Positions 37,903 through 46,881 of a stretch of DNA of 64,000 nucleotides are shown one piece after another. The stretch lies in contig NZ_JAJNDV010000012.1 in NCBI RefSeq assembly GCF_021043375.1, positions 20,430 through 84,429 on the forward strand. Reading direction: 5' to 3'. Position 1 is the stretch's first letter; the number at the start of each line of letters is the position of its first letter. The DNA is from Sphingomonas sp. IC-56 (lineage in GTDB: Bacteria > Pseudomonadota > Alphaproteobacteria > Sphingomonadales > Sphingomonadaceae). Under the pieces are notes generated by a model that was not told the DNA's origin, searched no databases, and saw nothing but the letters and a program-made list of their open reading frames with translations. Position numbers and translations under genes: made by a program.

Positions 37903-39063
37903 GTGAGCGAGTATGACGCGATCATCCTGGGCGCGGGCGCCGCGGGGCTGATGTGCGCGGCCGTCGCCGGCCAGCGCGGCCGCCGCGTGCTGTTGATCGA
38001 CCATGCCGATCGCGTCGGCAAGAAGATCCTGATTTCGGGTGGCGGGCGGTGCAACTTCACCAACCTGCACACCGCGCCTGATCGATACCTGTCGCAGAAC
38101 CCGCATTTCGCCAAGTCGGCGCTGCGCCGCTACACCGCTCAGGACTTTCTCGACCTGGTCGAGCGGCATCGCATCGCCTGGCACGAAAAGACGCTGGGCC
38201 AGCTGTTCTGCGACGGTTCCGCCCGCCAGATCGTCGACATGCTGCTCGACGAATGCGACGCCGGCCAGGTGACGATCCAGACCGGCCGCCAAATCGGCGA
38301 GGTCGCGCATGCCGATGGCCGCTATCGGATCGGCGAAGACACCGCACCCGCGCTGGTGATCGCCACCGGCGGACCGTCGATCCCCAAGATGGGTTCGACC
38401 GGCTTTGCCTATGACCTCGCCCGCCGCTTCGGGCTCAAGGTCGTCGAGCCGCGCCCGGCGCTCGTCCCCCTCACGCTCCCCGCCGACCAGGCGCTGTTCC
38501 GCGAACTCTCCGGCGTCGCCGCTCCCGTCCGCGCCCGCGCTGGCAAGGCGAGCTTCGACGAGGCCGCGCTGTTCACCCATCGCGGGCTCTCGGGTCCCGC
38601 CATCCTCCAGGTCAGCTCCTACTGGCGACATGGCGAGAGCATCGCCATCGACTTCCTACCCCATGCCGCCACCGGCTGGCTCGCCGCCGCCAAGCGCAGC
38701 CACCCGCGCACGACGCTCCGGAAACTGCTGTCCGACACCCTGCCCGGTCGCCTTGCCGAGACGCTAGCCGAGCAACTCGCCCTGCCGGGCGAGCTTGCCA
38801 ACGCGACGGACCGCAAACTGGCCGAAGCCGAACAGCGCCTCGCCGCTTGGCCGTTCCTTCCCAACGGCACCGAAGGCTATGCCAAAGCCGAAGTCACTGT
38901 GGGCGGCATTTCCACCGCCGACCTGTCCTCGCAGACGATGGAGGCGCGCAAGGTGCCCGGGCTTTACGCGATCGGGGAGGCGGTGGACGTCACCGGATGG
39001 CTTGGGGGCTATAATTTCCAATGGGCCTGGGCCAGCGGCTGGGCGGCCGCGCAGGCACTCTGA
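37903..39063 (+). CDS. NAD(P)/FAD-dependent oxidoreductase, HI0933/YhiN (BaiN) family
   Basis: This 386-residue flavoprotein has the FAD motif AIILGAGAAGLMCAAVAGQR, the signature KKILISGGGRCNFTN of this family, and GLYAIGEAVDVTGWLGGYNF at the C-terminus. Enzymes of this family are largely uncharacterised; relatives in gut bacteria reduce bile-acid double bonds, but that activity cannot be assumed here. The start is GTG 37903. Confidence 0.88.
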   Translation: MSEYDAIILGAGAAGLMCAAVAGQRGRRVLLIDHADRVGKKILISGGGRCNFTNLHTAPDRYLSQNPHFAKSALRRYTAQDFLDLVERHRIAWHEKTLGQLFCDGSARQIVDMLLDECDAGQVTIQTGRQIGEVAHADGRYRIGEDTAPALVIATGGPSIPKMGSTGFAYDLARRFGLKVVEPRPALVPLTLPADQALFRELSGVAAPVRARAGKASFDEAALFTHRGLSGPAILQVSSYWRHGESIAIDFLPHAATGWLAAAKRSHPRTTLRKLLSDTLPGRLAETLAEQLALPGELANATDRKLAEAEQRLAAWPFLPNGTEGYAKAEVTVGGISTADLSSQTMEARKVPGLYAIGEAVDVTGWLGGYNFQWAWASGWAAAQAL

Positions 39064-39202
39064 ACCCGCGGCAATCGAATTCGCCCCTGCCGCAGCGTTC
39101 CCCGGCAACATTGCGCATCCCATGTCGCAAAGCGCAGTCCTGATTCGCTGCACTGCATATAAAGCTTGCCCCGAAGGCCCACTGCCCCCATCTGGCGGGT
39201 TC

Positions 39203-40936
39203 ATGCCATTCTCGACTCTCCCCCCGCTTCTCGCCGAAGCGCTCGCCGCGCGTGGTTACGCCGCGCCCACGCCCGTCCAGGCCGCCGTCCTTGAACCCGA
39301 GGCCAATGGCCGCGATCTGATCGTCTCCGCCCAGACCGGATCGGGCAAGACCGTCGCCTTCGGCATGGCGATGGCGCCCGACCTGATCGGCGAGGACGGC
39401 CGCGTCATCCCGACGCGCGAGCCCCACGCGCTGATCATCGCCCCGACCCGCGAGCTCGCGCTTCAGGTCAGCCGCGAGCTGATCTGGCTCTATGGCCCCA
39501 CCGGTGCGCGCATCGCCACCTGCGTCGGCGGCATGGACGCGTCGAAGGAGCGCCGCCAGCTCAATCACGGCGCGCACATCGTCGTGGGCACCCCTGGGCG
39601 CCTGCGCGATCACCTGGAACGCGGCGCGCTCGACCTGTCCGCGCTCAAGGCCGCCGTGCTCGACGAAGCCGACGAGATGCTCGACATGGGCTTCCGCGAC
39701 GATCTCGAGCACATTCTCGACGCCAGCCCGAACGAGCGCCGCACGCTGCTCTTCTCCGCGACGATGCCCAAGCCCATCGTCCAGCTCGCCAAGCGCTACC
39801 AGAAGGACGCGCTGCGCATCTCCACGGTCGGCGAGGACCGCGGCCATGGCGACATCAGCTATCAGGCCGTCACCGTTAGCCCGTCCGAGATCGAGCACGC
39901 GGTCATCAACCTGCTGCGCTTCCATGAAGCGGAGACGGCAATCCTGTTCTGCGCCACCCGCGACAATGTCCGCCACCTGCACGCCACGCTGACCGAGCGC
40001 GGCTTCTCCGCCGTGGCGCTGTCGGGCGAGCACAGCCAGAACGAGCGCAACGCCGCGCTCCAGGCACTGCGCGACCGCCGCGCCCGTGTCTGCGTCGCCA
40101 CCGACGTTGCCGCGCGTGGCATCGATCTTCCCACCCTCACGCTGGTCATCCATGTTGAGCTGCCGCGTGATGCGGAAACCCTTCAGCACCGCTCGGGCCG
40201 CACCGGCCGCGCGGGCAAGAAGGGCACCGCCGTGCTCATCGTCCCCTTCCCGCGCCGCCGCCGGGTCGAGATGATGCTGCGTGGCGCGCGCATCAACGCC
40301 GAATGGATCGACGCCCCGACGCCCGAGGCGATCCGCGCCCAGGACCATGAGCGCCTGCTCGCCGCCCTGCTCGCGCCCGTCGAGACCGACGAGGAAGACG
40401 CCGCACTGGCCGAGCGCCTGATGGCCGAGAAGTCGCCGCAGGAAATCGCCGCCGCTTTGGTCCACGCGCACCGCGCGTCGATGCCGCAGCCCGAGGAACT
40501 CGCCGATCGTTCGCAGGCAGGCGCCCGCGACGAGCGCCAGTCGAGCCACCGCGAAGGCTTTGACGACATCGTCTGGTTCCGCATGGATGTCGGCCGCAAT
40601 CAGAACGCCGACCCGCGCTGGATCCTGCCGCTGATCTGCCGCCGCGGCCACATTACCAAGAACGAAGTCGGCGCGATCCGCATCGGCCCGAATGAGACCG
40701 CGTTCCAGGTGCCCCGCGCGCTCGCCGCGAAGTTCCAGTCCTCGGTCGCTCGGACGGCGAGCGAAGACGACGATGTCCGCTTCGAAGTGTCCGAAGGCCC
40801 GGTGCAGCAGGGCGGCCGCATGCAGCGCGGCGGCCCGAACCGGCCGATGCGGGACCGTCCGACCGGAGGCCCCCGCGGGACCCACTCGGCCAAGCCCTAT
40901 GTGCGCAAGGGCCCACCCCGCGGCCCGCGCGCCTGA
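39203..40936 (+). CDS. DEAD-box ATP-dependent RNA helicase
   Basis: This 577-residue helicase has all core motifs: SAQTGSGKTVAFGMAM, PTRELALQ, DEADEMLDMGF, SATMPK and HRSGRTGRAGKKG. The C-terminal segment (DPRWILPLICRRGHITKNEV, GAIRIGPNETAFQVP) matches the RNA-binding domain of DbpA/DeaD relatives, followed by a Gly/Arg-rich tail. It probably acts in ribosome assembly or cold adaptation. The ATG at 39203 is chosen; longer upstream frame overlaps the flavoprotein gene. Confidence 0.92.
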   Translation: MPFSTLPPLLAEALAARGYAAPTPVQAAVLEPEANGRDLIVSAQTGSGKTVAFGMAMAPDLIGEDGRVIPTREPHALIIAPTRELALQVSRELIWLYGPTGARIATCVGGMDASKERRQLNHGAHIVVGTPGRLRDHLERGALDLSALKAAVLDEADEMLDMGFRDDLEHILDASPNERRTLLFSATMPKPIVQLAKRYQKDALRISTVGEDRGHGDISYQAVTVSPSEIEHAVINLLRFHEAETAILFCATRDNVRHLHATLTERGFSAVALSGEHSQNERNAALQALRDRRARVCVATDVAARGIDLPTLTLVIHVELPRDAETLQHRSGRTGRAGKKGTAVLIVPFPRRRRVEMMLRGARINAEWIDAPTPEAIRAQDHERLLAALLAPVETDEEDAALAERLMAEKSPQEIAAALVHAHRASMPQPEELADRSQAGARDERQSSHREGFDDIVWFRMDVGRNQNADPRWILPLICRRGHITKNEVGAIRIGPNETAFQVPRALAAKFQSSVARTASEDDDVRFEVSEGPVQQGGRMQRGGPNRPMRDRPTGGPRGTHSAKPYVRKGPPRGPRA

Positions 40937-40948
40937 ACCACATCCTTC

Positions 40949-41030
40949 GTCACCCCGGCCTTGAGCCGGGGTCCCGCTGCCTTTCACCGGTAGAAGAAGA
41001 AGCGGGATCCCGGCTCAAGGCCGGGATGAC
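40949..41030. repeat. Palindromic intergenic element, type B
   Basis: GTCACCCCGGCCTTGAGCCG (from 40949) faces its imperfect complement CGGCTCAAGGCCGGGATGAC (41011-41030). It differs in arm sequence from the type A elements and abuts one directly. It lies 13 bp after the helicase stop. Confidence 0.85.
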
Positions 41031-41063
41031 GGCTGGGGTGGGTCGGCGGTCCCACGCCCAACC

Positions 41064-41165
41064 AGTTCCCCGGCGTAGGCCGGGGCCCAGTTGCAATGCG
41101 CTGGCAAAGGCGCAGTGCCGTCTCAGGCTCCGTGGCAACTGGGCCCCGGCCTACGCCGGGGAACT
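41064..41165. repeat. Palindromic intergenic element, type A
   Basis: AGTTCCCCGGCGTAGGCCGG (41064-41083), continuing GGCCCAGTTGC, is mirrored perfectly by CCGGCCTACGCCGGGGAACT (41146-41165). The loop between the arms is about 40 nt. It is the best-conserved of the type A copies and lies just upstream of the YaiI-family gene. Confidence 0.88.
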
Positions 41166-41195
41166 CATAGCCCCAACAAACTGGAGTAACCGCCA

Positions 41196-41654
41196 GTGAC
41201 CCAACCCCGTATCCTCGTCGACGCGGACGCCTGCCCGGTGAAGGACGAGATCTACAAGGTCGCGTGGCGCCACGAAGTGCCGGTGACGGTGGTCAGCAAC
41301 CAGCACATCCGCGTGCCCCAGCACCCGCTCGTCAGCCGCCAGGTGGTAAGCGACGCCTTCGACGCCGCCGATGACTGGATCGCGCACGCCGCAGGCCCGG
41401 ACGCGGTGGTGATCACCGCCGACATCCTCCTGGCCGATCGCGTGCTGAAAGTCGGCGCCCGCGTGCTGAGCCCCACTGGCAAGCCCTTCACCACCAGCTC
41501 GATCGGGGGCGCCATCGCCACCCGCGCCATCATGGCGGACCTGCGCGCTGGCGGCGACCAGATCGGTGGGCCCAAGCCCTTCGCCGCAGCAGACCGCTCA
41601 CGTTTCCTGCAAGCGCTCGACACGGTGCTGGTTGCAATGAAGCGCGGCGGCTGA
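41196..41654 (+). CDS. YaiI/YqxD family protein (DUF188)
   Basis: This 152-residue protein is a member of the conserved YaiI family, with ILVDADACPVKDEIYKVAWR and VITADILLADRVL as hallmark acidic motifs resembling a PIN/NYN-like nuclease core. It starts at GTG 41196. The function is unknown; the family is widespread in bacteria. It is monocistronic, flanked by a palindromic element. Confidence 0.9.
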   Translation: MTQPRILVDADACPVKDEIYKVAWRHEVPVTVVSNQHIRVPQHPLVSRQVVSDAFDAADDWIAHAAGPDAVVITADILLADRVLKVGARVLSPTGKPFTTSSIGGAIATRAIMADLRAGGDQIGGPKPFAAADRSRFLQALDTVLVAMKRGG

Positions 41655-41738
41655 CTTCCTCCTTCCCTGGCAAAGGAAGGGGCCGGCCATTGCGCGTCAG
41701 CCGCACCGCCCCCCAGCTAAACCGCCGTCAGGCCAAGC

Positions 41739-42536
41739 TCAGGGCTCTTTCCGCTCGCCCGCCCTGCGCTGCTGCGCGCGCCGCGACATGATGTTCAGGC
41801 CCTCGACCAGAACCGAGAAGCCCATCGCCGCGTAAATATAGCCCTTGGGCACGTGCACGCCGAAGCCATCCGCGATCAGCACCGCGCCGATCATCAGCAG
41901 AAAGCCCAGCGCCAGCATCACCACCGTCGGGTTGCGCGCAATGAAGTTCGCGAGCGGGTCGGCGGCCAGAACCATGGTTCCCACCGCCACCAGCACGGCG
42001 ATCACCATCACGGCGAGATTGTCGGTCATGCCCACCGCGGTCAGGATCGAATCGATCGAGAACACCATGTCGAGCAGGATGATCTGGATGATCGCCGATC
42101 CGAAGGTGATGGCCGCCACCTGCTTCTTGTCCAGCAGGTCGTCGCTGGGCGAGGCGTCCACCGTGTGGTGGATTTCCTTGGTGGCCTTCCAGATGAGGAA
42201 CAGACCGCCCACCACCAGGATCAGGTCGCGCCAGGAGAAGGCGGTCTCGAACGCCGGCTGCCCATAGTCGTTCAAGGGACCGGTTATGCCTAGGTCGAAG
42301 ACCACCGCCGTCAACCCGATCAGCCACGCGATCATGGAAAGCAGGATCAGGCGCATGACGAGAGCGAGCCCGATGCCCACGCGCCGTGCCTTTGCGCGCT
42401 GCTCCTCGGGCAGCTTGTTAGACAGGATGGAGATGAAGATGAGGTTGTCGATGCCAAGCACGACCTCCATCACCACCAGGGCGGCGAGCGCTGCCCAGGC
42501 TGTGGGATCAGAGAAGAGTGCGAGCAGGCTTTCCAT
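41739..42536 (-). CDS. TerC-family integral membrane protein
   Basis: This 265-residue protein has about seven membrane segments. It carries the TerC signatures [20 protein letters not shown] and [18 protein letters not shown], whose acidic residues are proposed to bind metal. TerC-type proteins are linked to metal (manganese) export and to metalation of exoenzymes. The ATG is at 42536. It is convergent with the DUF188 gene. Confidence 0.92.
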   Translation of the reverse strand: MESLLALFSDPTAWAALAALVVMEVVLGIDNLIFISILSNKLPEEQRAKARRVGIGLALVMRLILLSMIAWLIGLTAVVFDLGITGPLNDYGQPAFETAFSWRDLILVVGGLFLIWKATKEIHHTVDASPSDDLLDKKQVAAITFGSAIIQIILLDMVFSIDSILTAVGMTDNLAVMVIAVLVAVGTMVLAADPLANFIARNPTVVMLALGFLLMIGAVLIADGFGVHVPKGYIYAAMGFSVLVEGLNIMSRRAQQRRAGERKEP

Positions 42537-42741
42537 CCGACGATCCTATTCCCATGAAGCCGCACTATAACGCCGGTGAGCCTTGGCTGCTCCACCGGTG
42601 CGGGGTTGTTCCCCTTCAGCGCTGCCACGAGCTTTAGAACGCACCCGTATCAGGCTTCAAGCGGCAGGCCCGCGTGCGACAGCCCCGTTGCCCTCCACCC
42701 CGCCCCTTCCTAAGCTCCGCGCAACACCAATCGGGGGCACC

Positions 42742-44094
42742 ATGCACAAGCTGAACCTTTTTCTGATCGCCACCACGGCCCTGCCCGCCGCGCTTCTCAC
42801 CCCCGCCCAAGCTCAGACCGTCAGCGAGCCTTCGGTGCGCGGCCATGTCTCTTACCTCGCCGGCCCGGCGCTGCGCGGGCGCGGCAGCGCGACGCCGGAC
42901 GAAGCGGCAGCGGCAGCCTATGTCGCCGCGACCTTCCGCGGCTATGGGCTTCAGCCCGCCCCGGGGATGACCGGCTATACGCAAAGCGCAGAGATCACTG
43001 CGCTCAAGCTCACCGGCCCGGCGCAGCTCACCGCCAACGGCACTGCGGTCGACGCGCCGCTGCTGTTTTCCTCCACCGGCCAGGCGGTCTCCGGCAAGCT
43101 GAGCGTGTTCGCCGGCACCGACCCCAAACAGGCCACGGGCGAAGTGGTGATGCTCACCGGAACGGGCATCAACCCGCTGCGCGCCGCCGGCGCGCTGGAT
43201 CCGGCCAGGACCAGGCTCGTGATCATCCGCGCCACGCCCGAAGTGCGCGACTATTATCAGAGGATCGGCGGCGCTCCGCGCCTGCCGCGCACGTTCCGGG
43301 GCGAGGCGCCAAGCCCCCGCCCCACCGTGGTCGCGCTGGCCGATGCCGTCTTCGACGCACTGGCCGCGCAGGGGGGCGCCGACATCGCGCTCACGCTGCC
43401 GGGGCTGGTGGAGCAGCAACTGGTCACCACCAATGCGATCGGCTGGCTCCCGGGCACCGATCCCAGCGCCGGCGTGCTGCTGGTCTCCGCGCATCTCGAC
43501 CATCTCGGCGTACGTCCTGATGGTCAGGTGATGTACGGCGCCAATGACGACGCATCGGGCACCGCCGCAGTGATCGAGCTGGCCAAGGCGCTGTCGCAGG
43601 GCAAGAAGCTGCGCCGCAGCGTGCTGTTCGTCGTGTATGGCAGCGAAGAGTCCGGCGGCTTTGGCGCGCGGAAATTCATCCAGAGCCCGCCGGTGCCGCT
43701 CGACACGCTGGTCGCCAACCTGGAGATCGAGATGATCGGCCAGCAGGACCCCAAGCTCCCCGCCGGCACGATGATGATGACCGGCTTTGAGCGCTCCACC
43801 TTGGGCGAGACGCTGAAGGCGCATGGCGCGCTGGTCACCGCCGATCCTTATCCCGAGCAGAACTTCTTCCAGCGATCGGACAATTACGCGCTCGCGGTGA
43901 AGGGCATCGTCGCCCACACCGTCTCGGGCTGGGCGGTAGTGCCGACCTATCACACGCCCGAAGATACGGTGGAGCGTCTGGACCTCCCCTTCATGACCCG
44001 CGCGATCCAGTCGCTGGTCGCGCCCTTGCGCAGCCTCGCCAACAGCCGCGCCAAGCCCGAATGGAAGCCTGACGGCAAGCCCGCCGCGGAGTAA
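42742..44094 (+). CDS. M28-family zinc peptidase (secreted)
   Basis: This 450-residue exported aminopeptidase-like enzyme has a signal peptide ending TPAQAQT. A PA-type insert occupies about residues 100-220. The M28 zinc ligands are visible in order: SAHLDHLG (His), GANDDASGTAA (Asp), YGSEESGGFGA (Glu-Glu), LEIEMIG, and TYHTPEDTVERLD (His). The protein probably trims peptides in the periplasm or outside. The ATG at 42742 is preferred because it begins the signal peptide. Confidence 0.9.
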   Translation: MHKLNLFLIATTALPAALLTPAQAQTVSEPSVRGHVSYLAGPALRGRGSATPDEAAAAAYVAATFRGYGLQPAPGMTGYTQSAEITALKLTGPAQLTANGTAVDAPLLFSSTGQAVSGKLSVFAGTDPKQATGEVVMLTGTGINPLRAAGALDPARTRLVIIRATPEVRDYYQRIGGAPRLPRTFRGEAPSPRPTVVALADAVFDALAAQGGADIALTLPGLVEQQLVTTNAIGWLPGTDPSAGVLLVSAHLDHLGVRPDGQVMYGANDDASGTAAVIELAKALSQGKKLRRSVLFVVYGSEESGGFGARKFIQSPPVPLDTLVANLEIEMIGQQDPKLPAGTMMMTGFERSTLGETLKAHGALVTADPYPEQNFFQRSDNYALAVKGIVAHTVSGWAVVPTYHTPEDTVERLDLPFMTRAIQSLVAPLRSLANSRAKPEWKPDGKPAAE

Positions 44095-44101
44095 GGAAAC
44101 A

Positions 44102-44124
44102 ATCCTCCCTTCACAGGGGAGGAT
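44102..44124. terminator. Hairpin after the peptidase gene
   Basis: ATCCTCCC (44102-44109) pairs with GGGAGGAT (44117-44124) around TTCACAG, 8 bp after the M28 stop. The tail is CAAAG rather than a T-run, so it is a weak terminator candidate. Confidence 0.45.
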
Positions 44125-44159
44125 CAAAGACGCCCGAACAACCCAGGACCGCAACACTG

Positions 44160-44256
44160 TTCCCCGGCGAAGGCCGGGGCCCAGTTGCCACGCAGCCCGC
44201 GATGGCGCCGCGCCTTCGCCAGCGAATCGAAGCTGGGCCCCGGCCTCCGCCGGGAA
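44160..44256. repeat. Palindromic intergenic element, type A
   Basis: TTCCCCGGCGAAGGCCGGGG (44160-44179) is mirrored imperfectly by a right arm GCCCCGGCCTCCGCCGGGAA (44237-44256). It lies upstream of otsB, between the peptidase and trehalose operons. Confidence 0.82.
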
Positions 44257-44338
44257 ACTGCGGGTACGAACCCGCACCAGACCCGCTTCCACGTCCACAG
44301 GGGTTCCCAACCGCCGCCCCGTGCGTCAGGAAGCCGCC

Positions 44339-45088
44339 ATGTCCGCAACCACCCTTCCCCCGCCGCCCGCCGACCTGCTCGATGGCGCCAGCCTGTTCCT
44401 CGATTTCGACGGCACGCTGGTCGAACTCGCCGAGCGCCCGGACGCAGTGGCGGTGGACGCGCGCCTCCACACGCTGATGCGCCGCCTGGCCGACCGTCTC
44501 GACGGCCGCGTCGCGATCGTCAGCGGGCGCCCTGCCGAACAGATCCACGCGCTGTTCGGCAGCGAAGGCATGACCGTCGTCGGCAGCCATGGTATGGAGT
44601 TTCGCTGGCACGACGGCCGCGTCCATGTCGCGGATCGACCCGAGGGGCTGGCCGAGGCACTCTCCGCCATGCACGCGCTCGCCGACCGCACGCCCGGCAT
44701 GCTGGTCGAAGACAAGCCGCTGGGCGCCGCGCTGCATTTCCGCATGGCGCCGGAGGCCGAAGCACAGGCGCAGGCGCTCGCGGGCGAACTGGCTGCGCGC
44801 CACAACCTGCACCTCCAGCCCGGCAAGATGATGGTGGAGGTCCGCGCGGCCGGCGGCGACAAGGGTGCGGCGATCCGGACATTGATGGCGGAACCCGAAC
44901 TCGCCTCCACGCGTCCCTTGTTCATGGGAGACGATCACACGGACGAGCCCGGCTTCGAAGCCGTCGCGGCTCTGGGTGGCGCCGGCATCCTCATCGGCGC
45001 TTCCCGACCGACCAAAGCCACCTATCGTTTGAATGACGTCCAGGCGACGCTTGCCTGGCTTGAAGCTGCCTGTGGGAGTGCTGCATGA
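44339..45088 (+). CDS. otsB: Trehalose-6-phosphate phosphatase
   Basis: This 249-residue HAD-family enzyme converts trehalose 6-phosphate to trehalose. The nucleophile motif is FLDFDGTLVELAERPDA, and the metal-binding C-terminal motif is FMGDDHTDEPGFEAV. The ATG at 44339 (AGGA upstream) is preferred; a GTG at 44321 could add six residues. Its stop overlaps the GH15 gene's ATG. Trehalose made here would serve as an osmotic and desiccation protectant. Confidence 0.92.
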   Translation: MSATTLPPPPADLLDGASLFLDFDGTLVELAERPDAVAVDARLHTLMRRLADRLDGRVAIVSGRPAEQIHALFGSEGMTVVGSHGMEFRWHDGRVHVADRPEGLAEALSAMHALADRTPGMLVEDKPLGAALHFRMAPEAEAQAQALAGELAARHNLHLQPGKMMVEVRAAGGDKGAAIRTLMAEPELASTRPLFMGDDHTDEPGFEAVAALGGAGILIGASRPTKATYRLNDVQATLAWLEAACGSAA

Positions 45089-46881
45089 CGACCAACCTCG
45101 ACCTTTGGCCGATCGGCAATTGCCAGGTCAGCGCCCTAATCGATCGCGCCGGCCAGTTCGTGTGGGGCTGCGTGCCGCGCGTCGATGGCGACCCGATCTT
45201 CTCGGCGCTGGTGGGCGGGCCTGACACGGCGGCAGAGGATGCCAAGGGACTGTGGGCGATCGATCTGGAGGACTGCGTCTCCACAGAGCAGGAATATGTG
45301 CGCAACACGCCGATCCTGGTCACGCGGCACACCGATTCTGCTGGAAACAGCATCGAAATCGTCGATTTCTGCCCCTATTTCCGCCGCTCCAACCGCACTT
45401 ATCGCCCCACGGCTTATGCCCGCATCGTGCGCCCGCTGAGCGGCAGCCCACGCATTCGCGTGCGCCTCCGCCCGTCGTGCGGCTGGGGCGACGCGTGCCA
45501 CCAGCGGATCGGCGGATCGAACCACATTCGGTATACGATGGAGGCACTTACCATGCGCCTCACCACCACCGCTCCGGTGGGCGTGGTGCATGAGGAACGC
45601 CTGTTCCGCCTCGAGCGCCCCCTCCACTTCTTCCTGGGCCCCGACGAAAGCTTCAGTGGAGAGCTCGCAAGCAGCGTCGACGAGATGCTGGCCAACACCA
45701 CCCACGAATGGCAGGAATGGGTCAGAGGATTGGCCATCCCCCTGGAGTGGCAGGACGTCGTCATCCGCTCGGCGATCAGCCTCAAACTCTGCCAGCACGA
45801 GGAAACCGGCGCGATCGTCGCCGCGCTCACCACCTCGATCCCCGAACATGCCGGATCCGAGCGCAACTGGGATTACCGCTACTGCTGGATCCGCGACGCC
45901 TATTACACCGTGCAGGCGCTCAATCGTCTTGGCGCCCTCGACGTGCTGGAGGGCTATCTCGTCTACCTCCGCAACATCGTCGACAGTGCCAAGGGCGGTC
46001 ACATCCAGCCGCTCTACGGCGTGCTCGGCGAAGCGACCTTAGAGGAGGGCTTTGCCGAAAAGCTCGCCGGGTATCGCGGCATGGGGCCGGTACGTGTCGG
46101 CAACCAGGCCTATGAACAGATCCAGCACGATGCCTATGGCCAGATCATCCTGTCCAACGTCCAGGCGTTCTTCGATCAGCGCCTGTTCCGGATGTCGGGG
46201 ATCGAAGACTTCGAAGCGCTGGAGCGTGTCGGCGAGCGCGCCTGGGACAATTACGACCAGCCCGACGCCGGCCTGTGGGAACTGCGCACCCGCCAGAGCG
46301 TCCACACCTATTCCTCAGCCATGTGCTGGGCAGCATGCGATCGCCTCGCCAACGCCGCGCATGTGCTCAAGCTCGAAGATCGCCGTGCGTTCTGGCAGGG
46401 CCGCGCCGATCACATCCGCGAGCATATCGAACGTGCGGCATGGCGTGAGGACACACGCCGTATGTCAGCCACCTTCTTAGGCGACGATCTCGACGCCAGC
46501 CTGATCCAGCTGCTCGATCTCCGCTTCCTCTCGCCCGACGACCAGCGCTTCAAGGACACGCTGACTGCGGTGGAAGCCGGGCTTCGCCGTGGCTCGCATA
46601 TGCTGCGCTACGACACCGAGGACGATTTCGGGCTGCCGGAGACCGCGTTCAACGTCTGCACCTTCTGGCTGATCGAGGCGCTGCACTTCACCGGCCGCAG
46701 CGCCGACGCGCGTGCGCTGTTCGAGGAAATGCTCGCTCGCCGCACCGCCGCCGGGCTGCTCTCCGAAGACATCGATCCCGTCACCTACGAACTCTGGGGC
46801 AATTATCCCCAGACCTATTCGCTGGTCGGCATGATCAACTGCGCCGTCCTGCTCAGTAAACCCTGGAGCGCCATCCGTTGA
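45085..46881 (+). CDS. GH15-family glucoamylase/trehalase-like protein
   Basis: This 598-residue (alpha/alpha)6-barrel enzyme has the GH15 hallmark RNWDYRYCWIRDAYYTVQAL and a C-terminal ALHFTGRSADARALFEEMLA region, with catalytic acid residues expected in DDFGLPE-type segments. It lacks a signal peptide, so it acts in the cytoplasm. The ATG overlaps otsB (ATGA) and its TGA overlaps the otsA TTG. The placement argues that it hydrolyses or adjusts trehalose or glycogen-derived maltodextrins; bacterial relatives include trehalases. Confidence 0.88.
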   Translation: MTTNLDLWPIGNCQVSALIDRAGQFVWGCVPRVDGDPIFSALVGGPDTAAEDAKGLWAIDLEDCVSTEQEYVRNTPILVTRHTDSAGNSIEIVDFCPYFRRSNRTYRPTAYARIVRPLSGSPRIRVRLRPSCGWGDACHQRIGGSNHIRYTMEALTMRLTTTAPVGVVHEERLFRLERPLHFFLGPDESFSGELASSVDEMLANTTHEWQEWVRGLAIPLEWQDVVIRSAISLKLCQHEETGAIVAALTTSIPEHAGSERNWDYRYCWIRDAYYTVQALNRLGALDVLEGYLVYLRNIVDSAKGGHIQPLYGVLGEATLEEGFAEKLAGYRGMGPVRVGNQAYEQIQHDAYGQIILSNVQAFFDQRLFRMSGIEDFEALERVGERAWDNYDQPDAGLWELRTRQSVHTYSSAMCWAACDRLANAAHVLKLEDRRAFWQGRADHIREHIERAAWREDTRRMSATFLGDDLDASLIQLLDLRFLSPDDQRFKDTLTAVEAGLRRGSHMLRYDTEDDFGLPETAFNVCTFWLIEALHFTGRSADARALFEEMLARRTAAGLLSEDIDPVTYELWGNYPQTYSLVGMINCAVLLSKPWSAIR

